Shown piece after piece: positions 58,565 through 64,000 of a stretch of DNA of 64,000 nucleotides. The notes beneath the pieces were generated by a model. That model saw only the letters and a list, made by a program, of their open reading frames with translations. It ran no database searches and had not been told where the DNA came from. Within the stretch, counting starts at the first letter, position 1. Every line of letters starts with the position of its first letter. Made by a program: the position numbers and the translations under genes. The DNA comes from Collinsella aerofaciens (lineage in GTDB: Bacteria; Actinomycetota; Coriobacteriia; Coriobacteriales; Coriobacteriaceae), in contig NZ_JAQLDQ010000008.1 of NCBI RefSeq assembly GCF_028209395.1, forward strand, positions 1 through 64,000. The letters run 5' to 3'.

Positions 58565-60523
58565 ATGGCGATTCGGGCGATGGGGCCGAGCGGACAATAC
58601 GAGACTGGATTGGATGCTGCCGGTGCGGCGCTGCCCGAGCTGCTGGCGCCGGCGGGCGGGCTCGACCAGATGCTTGCGGCCATCGCCGCGGGTGCCGATG
58701 CCATCTACGCGGGGTTGGGCGGCTTTAACGCCCGCGTGAGCGCGCATGGCTTTACGGATGACGAGTTTGCGCGCGGCTGCGCCGTGGCGCATGCCCATGG
58801 CGTGCGCGTGTACGTGACGCTCAACGTGTTCGTGTTTGACGATGAGCTGTCCGATGCGGTGGCGCTGGGAGCTCATGCACTGGAGCTGGGCGCCGATGCT
58901 CTGATTGTGGCCGATGCCGGGTTGGCCTGCGCGCTGAGCGCGGCGATTCCCGGGGTCGAGATTCACCTGTCTACGCAGGCGGGCGTTCATAGCGAAGGCG
59001 CCGTGCGGCTTGCCGCCGATGAGCTGGGGGTCGAGCGTGTGACGACGGCGCGCGAGCTGACGGTCGACGAGATTGCGGCGCTATGTGCCACGGGCGTGCC
59101 CATCGAGGTATTCTGCCACGGTGCGATTTGCATCGGTTATTCTGGGGCGTGCGAGTTCTCGGCCCTGCGGCGTGGACGCTCGGCGATGCGCGGCGACTGC
59201 ACGCAGCCGTGCCGTCTGGCGTACGACCTGGTGGACGAGGCGGGGCAGAGCGTTGTCGCCGTCGAGGGAGATCGCCTGCTGTGCCCGCGTGACTATCTGG
59301 GTATTGCGCATCTGCCCGAGCTTGTAGATGCCGGCGTGGCGTCGCTCAAGATCGAGGGGCGCATGAAGAACCCCGATTACGTATTCAACGTGGTGCGGGT
59401 GTGGCGCCGGGCACTCGATATGCTGCGCGACGGCGCGTGGGACCCCGATGTCGTGGAAGAGCTTGAACGCGAGCTGGGAAGGTCGTTTAACCGTGGGTTT
59501 ACCGATGCGTACCTGCGAGGGCGTTCGGGTGCCGAGCTCATGAGCTTTGAGCGCGCAATTAACCAGGGCGTGCGCGTGGGGCGTTTGGTCGCTGTGGGCC
59601 ACGAAGAGGTGACCGTTGAGCTCGACGCCGCCGTGGCGGCGGGTGACACGCTCGAGATTCGGTTCTATCCGGGTGTCGACGCGCGTCCCGATGTGCCCAA
59701 GCGCTGGCCGCAGGTGCCCTGCCCGGTGGATGCCGCAGCGGGGAAGCGCGTCGTCGTGCATTGCAAGCGTAAGGTGGACGCGGGCTGCGAGGTGTACCTG
59801 ATTCGCAGCGCCGGCGTGTTGGATCAGACGGCGGCGGTGTTGGAGCGCATGCGGGCCGAGGCGGATGCGATTGCGCCCGTTGCGCGTGCCGTTGAAGTGC
59901 TGCCCTTTGAGGGCGTTGCGGTGGATGGCGGTGCATCGACGGAGTTGGTGGAGTGCGCGGCTCCCACTCGCATGGTTTTTGCTTGGCAGCTGATGGATGC
60001 CGACCCGTGCGGAGAACTCGATTTGTCCGACGCCGTTGTGGTGCTTGACGAGGTGTGCCGCGCGAGTGACGCTGACTGGACCCGCTCACTGATGCAGCGT
60101 GCCGGGCGCGTCGTCTGCCGCAACCTGGGACAGGTGGTGATCGCTCGCGAGCTGGGCGTGACTTTTGACGTGGCGGCGCCGGTGTTCTGCGCGAATCGGG
60201 CCACGCTTACCTGGCTGCGCGGACTCGGTGCGGGGCGGGTGTACTTGCCGGCCGAGTTGCTCGGCAATGATGCGGAGCGTATTGCCGAACTGGCTGCTGA
60301 ACCCGGCGTCTTGGGTCCGGTCGACGCCGACCGTCCCGAGCTTATGGTGTGCGAGCACTGCCTGCTGACCGCCGAGGGCGTCTGCGCCACCGATGCGACG
60401 GGACAGGTCCGTTGCCGCGACTGCTTGCGTCGTCGGCAGGCACGCTATCTGGTCGAGCGTGACGGTACACGTCTGCCAGTTGCCATTGACGCATGCGGCA
60501 GGACGAGGATTTTCCTGTCGTAG
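58565..60523 (+). CDS. U32-family peptidase-like protein
   Basis: A 652-aa protein. It starts ELLAPAGGLDQMLAAIAAGA, then DAIYAGLGGFNARVSAHGF, the U32 pattern. The signature EVFCHGAICIGYSGACEFSA with later GDCTQPCRLAY supplies cysteines typical of Fe-S-binding U32 proteins involved in RNA or quinone hydroxylation. SLKIEGRMKNPDYVFNVVRV is another landmark. A DUF3656-like middle follows, and the C-terminus has CEHCLLTAEGVC and CRDCLRRRQARYLV, a zinc- or Fe-S-like set. The substrate is not readable; true protease activity is uncertain. The start at 58565 follows AAGGAG; the gene is divergent from the PBP gene. Confidence 0.85.
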   Translation: MAIRAMGPSGQYETGLDAAGAALPELLAPAGGLDQMLAAIAAGADAIYAGLGGFNARVSAHGFTDDEFARGCAVAHAHGVRVYVTLNVFVFDDELSDAVALGAHALELGADALIVADAGLACALSAAIPGVEIHLSTQAGVHSEGAVRLAADELGVERVTTARELTVDEIAALCATGVPIEVFCHGAICIGYSGACEFSALRRGRSAMRGDCTQPCRLAYDLVDEAGQSVVAVEGDRLLCPRDYLGIAHLPELVDAGVASLKIEGRMKNPDYVFNVVRVWRRALDMLRDGAWDPDVVEELERELGRSFNRGFTDAYLRGRSGAELMSFERAINQGVRVGRLVAVGHEEVTVELDAAVAAGDTLEIRFYPGVDARPDVPKRWPQVPCPVDAAAGKRVVVHCKRKVDAGCEVYLIRSAGVLDQTAAVLERMRAEADAIAPVARAVEVLPFEGVAVDGGASTELVECAAPTRMVFAWQLMDADPCGELDLSDAVVVLDEVCRASDADWTRSLMQRAGRVVCRNLGQVVIARELGVTFDVAAPVFCANRATLTWLRGLGAGRVYLPAELLGNDAERIAELAAEPGVLGPVDADRPELMVCEHCLLTAEGVCATDATGQVRCRDCLRRRQARYLVERDGTRLPVAIDACGRTRIFLS

Positions 60524-60619
60524 GTGCCGCGTCGCGTCAGTTTGTTATCATAAGAGAGTTTATGGACTTCCAGCACCGCCGTTTTCGGCGAGGGTGCTAT
60601 AGCAAAAGGAGGATACCCA

Positions 60620-61831
60620 ATGCTGTCTGTTGACGAGCAAATGCGTATCATCACCTCGGGCGCCGCGCAGATCGTTCCCGAGGCCGACCTTCGCAAGAAG
60701 CTTGAGAAGGGCGAGCCCCTCAACATCAAGCTCGGCGTCGACCCCACCAGCCCCGACCTGCACCTGGGCCACGCCGTGCCGCTGCGTAAGATGCGTCAGT
60801 TCCAGGACCTGGGCCACAACGTCACCCTCATCATCGGCAACGGTACCGCGTTGATTGGCGACCCTTCGGGCAAGAATTCCACCCGTCCGCAGCTTTCGCA
60901 GGAGCAGATCGAGGCCAATGCCGAGACCTACGTGAGCCAGGCCATGAAGATCCTTGATCCCGAGAAGACCACCATCGTGCACAACGGTGACTGGATCCTT
61001 TCGATGGATCTGGCCGGTCTGCTGCAGGTGTGCTCCAAGTTCACCGTCGCCCGCATCCTCGAGCGCGACGACTTTACCAAGCGCTACCAGTCTCAGACGC
61101 CGATCGCCCTGCATGAGTTCCTGTATCCCGTGATGCAGGCTTTCGACTCCGTGCAGATCAAGGCCGACGTCGAGATGGGCGGCACCGATCAGCTCTTCAA
61201 CCTGCTCGCTGGCCGTGAGCTCATGGAGAAGATGGGCATGGAGCCGCAGATCGCGCTCACCATGCCGCTGCTCGAGGGTACCGACGGCGTGCGCAAGATG
61301 TCCAAGTCATACGGCAACTACATCGGCCTGACCGACGCGCCCAAGGACATGTTCGGCAAGACCATGTCCATCCCCGACGAGATGATCGGCAAGTACTATC
61401 GTCTGGCCAGCTCGCTCACCCCGGCCGAGGTCGACAAGATCGACGCCGCCCTGGCCGACGGCTCTGCCGATCCCTATGAGCTCAAGCGCGCTCTGGGTCG
61501 CGACCTGTGCGACACCTACCATGGCGCCGGCGCCGGCGACGAGGCTCAGGCCGAGTTCGACCGTGTGTTCAAGGAGGGCCAGCTTGCCGACTTCCCCGAG
61601 AAGCACGTTGAGCTGACCGTCAACGACGAGGGCCAGATTTACCTCGCTGGCCTGCTCAAGGACCTGGGCCTTTCGGCCAGCGCCGGTCAGGCCCGCCGCG
61701 ACATCGACGGCGGCGGCGTCAAGATCAACGGCAAGGCTGTGGCTCCCAAGAGCTACAACATCGATCCGAGCGCCCTCAAGCTGGGCGACACCCTCTCCGT
61801 GGGCAAGCGCAAGGGCTTTAAGTTGGTCTAA
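60620..61831 (+). CDS. tyrS: Tyrosyl-tRNA synthetase
   Basis: A 403-aa class I synthetase. The HIGH-type motif is DLHLGHAVPLRKM (about 50), the KMSKS motif is VRKMSKSYGNYIGL (about 230), and the C-terminus carries an S4-like domain (SASAGQARRDIDGGGVKING). It is the longer TyrRS form. AAAAGGAGG lies upstream of the ATG. The short leader has an AGCACCGCCG/CGGCGAGGGTGCT hairpin but no T-box consensus. A strong terminator follows. Confidence 0.96.
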   Translation: MLSVDEQMRIITSGAAQIVPEADLRKKLEKGEPLNIKLGVDPTSPDLHLGHAVPLRKMRQFQDLGHNVTLIIGNGTALIGDPSGKNSTRPQLSQEQIEANAETYVSQAMKILDPEKTTIVHNGDWILSMDLAGLLQVCSKFTVARILERDDFTKRYQSQTPIALHEFLYPVMQAFDSVQIKADVEMGGTDQLFNLLAGRELMEKMGMEPQIALTMPLLEGTDGVRKMSKSYGNYIGLTDAPKDMFGKTMSIPDEMIGKYYRLASSLTPAEVDKIDAALADGSADPYELKRALGRDLCDTYHGAGAGDEAQAEFDRVFKEGQLADFPEKHVELTVNDEGQIYLAGLLKDLGLSASAGQARRDIDGGGVKINGKAVAPKSYNIDPSALKLGDTLSVGKRKGFKLV

Positions 61832-61858
61832 CGAGCGAGTTGACCTCACAAGTGCAAT

Positions 61859-61894
61859 AAGGCCGCAGCCGGGAATCCCGACTGCGGCCTTTTT
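61859..61894 (+). terminator. Terminator of tyrS
   Basis: AAGGCCGCAG pairs with CTGCGGCCTT, with an inner CGGGA/TCCCG pair, followed by TTTTT. It is an intrinsic terminator 28 bp after the tyrS stop. Confidence 0.92.
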
Positions 61895-62053
61895 GGTTGC
61901 GACGATCCCTTGGGGACGGAGGGATCATTTGGCGGTGCCGTTAAGCGGAAGGGGTGTTAGCGGGACTTTCTTTTTGGCATACAATGGCTATTGGCTTGCT
62001 GCGGTGAAGGTCTGTCCGCTCCGCAGCTTTTTTCTACGGTTAAAGGAGTATGT

Positions 62054-63874
62054 ATGTCCGTTGAGGTCATGAGGTCTGTGATCGATGCTGCCGAGGGGCG
62101 CGTGCCCGTCGACACGCTGTTTACCAATGCGCAGATCGTCGACGTGTATGGCCAGCGTGTGGCGCCCGGTAGCGTTGCCGTCAAGGACGGTGTGATCGTC
62201 GGCGTGCTCTACGATGGTCGCGACGATGCTGCTGGCACCTACGAGGCAACTGAGGTCATCGACTGCCAGGGTCGCTATCTCGCTCCCGGTTTTATTGACG
62301 GGCATTTGCATATCGAGTCCTCGAACATCCGTCCCGCCGAGTATGCTCGCATGGCCGCGACGCGCGGTACTACCACCGCCATTGCCGACAGCCACGAGAT
62401 TGCCAATGTTGCCGGTCTCGACGGCTTGCGCTTTATGATCGAGGACGGCCGCCGCGCACCCATCTCCATCAAGTACATGATGCCTTCGTGCGTGCCCGCG
62501 CTGCCCGACGAGCAGGCCGGTGCCGTTATTTCGGCTGCCGATATGCAGGCGTTTTTTGCCGAGCATCCGGGCGATGTCTTTGGCCTGGGCGAAATGATGA
62601 ACCTTCCGGGCGTTTTTATGGCCGATCCCGAGACCTGTGCTCGCATCGATGCCGCTAACCAGACGCCGTCCAAGCAAGTCGACGGTCATGCGCCGCTCGT
62701 TGCCGGCAAGGACCTCAATGCCTATGCCGCGGCGGGTATTATCGCCGACCACGAGTCGACGATTCCCGAGGAGGCGCTCGATAAACTGTCCCGCGGCATG
62801 TATGTGATGCTGCGCGAAGGTACGTGTAGCCACGACTTGGCCAACCTGTCGCCGATGCTGCTAGAGAATCCCGCGCGCGCCCGCCGCTGCTGCTTCGCGA
62901 CCGACGACCGCGCCCCTTCCGATGCGCTTGCGACCGGCATGATCGACAATGCCTGCCGCGCGGCTATCGAGGCCGGCATCGACCCCGTGGTCGCTATCTC
63001 TATGGCGTCCCTCTCCACGGCCGAGGCGTTTGGCCTGGACCACGGTTGCCGCGACCCACACGAGCTGCGTGGTGCGATTGCCCCGGGCAAGCGTGCCGAC
63101 CTGCTGGTGCTCAACGACCTGACGTTTGCCACGGCTCCGCATCGCGTGTATGCCGCCGGCGCGCTCGTGGCACAGGACGGCACTTTTGTGGGCGAGATTG
63201 CACCCGAGATGGCCGAGGTCGCGGCCCTTGCCGATGAGCTACGCGCCTCCGTTAAGCTGCCGAAGCTTTCGCTCGACGTATTCGACTATGCCTTTAAGCC
63301 GGGCGAGGCCGTGATTGACGTGGTGCCGGGCAAGGCCATCACGGGCATGGTTCGCCCCAAGAACACCGAGGGCCTGCGCCGCATTATGCTGATTGAGCGC
63401 CATGGCCGCGGCGTGTCGCTGCAGGCCGAGGGCGCCGACGGCGACGGCCCCGCTGGCCTGGGCCTGGTCGGCAAGCATATCGGTCGCGGCTGGGTGCGCG
63501 GCTTTACCATCACCGGTGGCGCCATTGCCTCCACGATCGGCCACGACTCGCACAACGTGTGCGTGGTGGGCGACAATGCGGCGGATATGATGGCTGCCGT
63601 TGAGGCCGTGGGCCAGGGCGGCCACGTGCTGGTGCGCAACGGCGAGGTCGTGGCGCGCATTCCGCTGGCGCTCGGCGGCCTGATGAGCGAGGGCGCTGCC
63701 GAAGACGTTGCGGCGCAGCACGACGACTTTATGGTCAAGGCGCGCGCCATGGGCATCGAGCCGCCGCTCGACCCCATCATGGGCATCATCTTCCTGCCCC
63801 TGCCGGTGATCCCGACGCTCCGCATCCGTCCCGAGGGCATGTTCGACGTCACAACCTTCACCTACGCCGACTAG
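62054..63874 (+). CDS. ade: Adenine deaminase
   Basis: A 606-aa amidohydrolase-fold enzyme. Metal motifs are APGFIDGHLHIESSNIRP (about 80-97) with TRGTTTAIADSHEIANVAGL; later VDGHAPLVAGKDLNAYAAAG, the RRCCFATDDRAPSDALATG block and a C-terminal GHDSHNVCVVGDNAADMMAA are all typical. It converts adenine to hypoxanthine and ammonia, feeding adenine to the purine pathway encoded at 0-43 kb. The ATG follows TAAAGGAG; the upstream in-frame extension from 61991 is rejected. The 126 bp after it, to the window end, show no gene. Confidence 0.95.
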   Translation: MSVEVMRSVIDAAEGRVPVDTLFTNAQIVDVYGQRVAPGSVAVKDGVIVGVLYDGRDDAAGTYEATEVIDCQGRYLAPGFIDGHLHIESSNIRPAEYARMAATRGTTTAIADSHEIANVAGLDGLRFMIEDGRRAPISIKYMMPSCVPALPDEQAGAVISAADMQAFFAEHPGDVFGLGEMMNLPGVFMADPETCARIDAANQTPSKQVDGHAPLVAGKDLNAYAAAGIIADHESTIPEEALDKLSRGMYVMLREGTCSHDLANLSPMLLENPARARRCCFATDDRAPSDALATGMIDNACRAAIEAGIDPVVAISMASLSTAEAFGLDHGCRDPHELRGAIAPGKRADLLVLNDLTFATAPHRVYAAGALVAQDGTFVGEIAPEMAEVAALADELRASVKLPKLSLDVFDYAFKPGEAVIDVVPGKAITGMVRPKNTEGLRRIMLIERHGRGVSLQAEGADGDGPAGLGLVGKHIGRGWVRGFTITGGAIASTIGHDSHNVCVVGDNAADMMAAVEAVGQGGHVLVRNGEVVARIPLALGGLMSEGAAEDVAAQHDDFMVKARAMGIEPPLDPIMGIIFLPLPVIPTLRIRPEGMFDVTTFTYAD

Positions 63875-64000
63875 TCATCAGGGACGTTCTTAAACGACTA
63901 GCCGTTGGGGACACTCTTTGGCGGGCTGCCTGACGTCGCGACCGTGGGGCCTCTGGCGCGCGTGAGCTATTTGCTAGGTCCATGTAACGTTTATAACTAC

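Noticed and set aside
60524..60619. T-box leader before tyrS
   Set aside because: The leader is under 100 nt and lacks the T-box consensus and a specifier-loop structure; only one short hairpin is visible.

Overview
This window looks like the chromosome of a gut-type Coriobacteriia actinobacterium, most likely Collinsella or a close relative. The evidence is high-GC codon use in the core genes, a long anaerobic purine-degradation locus, and an actinobacterial-style ribosomal/secY/adk/map/infA/rpoA block. The species call is inferred from gene content and style; no database was searched.

Positions 0.1-10.5 kb and 32.0-43.2 kb are two halves of one catabolic locus. The left half encodes a YheO/DauR-type regulator, an NCS2 purine permease, an SsnA-type amidohydrolase, YgfK, a four-cluster ferredoxin and a xanthine-dehydrogenase-type molybdenum hydroxylase that carries its own 2Fe-2S domain but no FAD domain. 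The right half encodes a second YheO/DauR-type regulator, diaminopropionate ammonia-lyase (YgeX), a YgeY peptidase/deacylase, YgeW carbamoyltransferase, carbamate kinase, a MocA-like cytidylyltransferase, a dihydropyrimidinase-like hydrolase, and YqeC, YqeB and an XdhC-like protein that mature selenium-dependent molybdenum hydroxylases. Together they should import purines, open the ring reductively, break it down through ureido and diamino acids, and recover ATP from carbamoyl phosphate. An adenine deaminase at the right end (62-63.9 kb) would feed the same pathway.

Positions 10.5-31 kb are an accessory, defence-rich island between the two halves. It holds an AbiEi/DUF559-like gene bracketed by two arrays of 61-62 bp palindromic repeats, a decayed DUF4143 ATPase gene behind 23-bp iterons, a possible type I-toxin-like peptide, and a DEDDh exonuclease. 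It continues with a type I restriction-modification locus (hsdR, two hsdM, two opposed hsdS and a tyrosine recombinase) whose shared inverted repeats suggest phase variation. It then has an unrecognised protein with a HEPN-like R-x4-H motif, a second small peptide gene, a GmrSD-type (DUF262/DUF1524) restriction enzyme, a 140-aa unknown, and an intact DUF4143 ATPase behind four iterons spaced exactly 33 bp.

Positions 43.2-53.4 kb carry the distal spc operon and the alpha operon, from rplE to rplQ. They start at rplE: rplN and rplX are not upstream. A 129-bp palindromic element sits between map and infA. Positions 53.4-64 kb hold housekeeping genes: truA, a glycosyltransferase-like protein, argR, a class A PBP with a low-complexity tail, a U32 peptidase, tyrS and ade.
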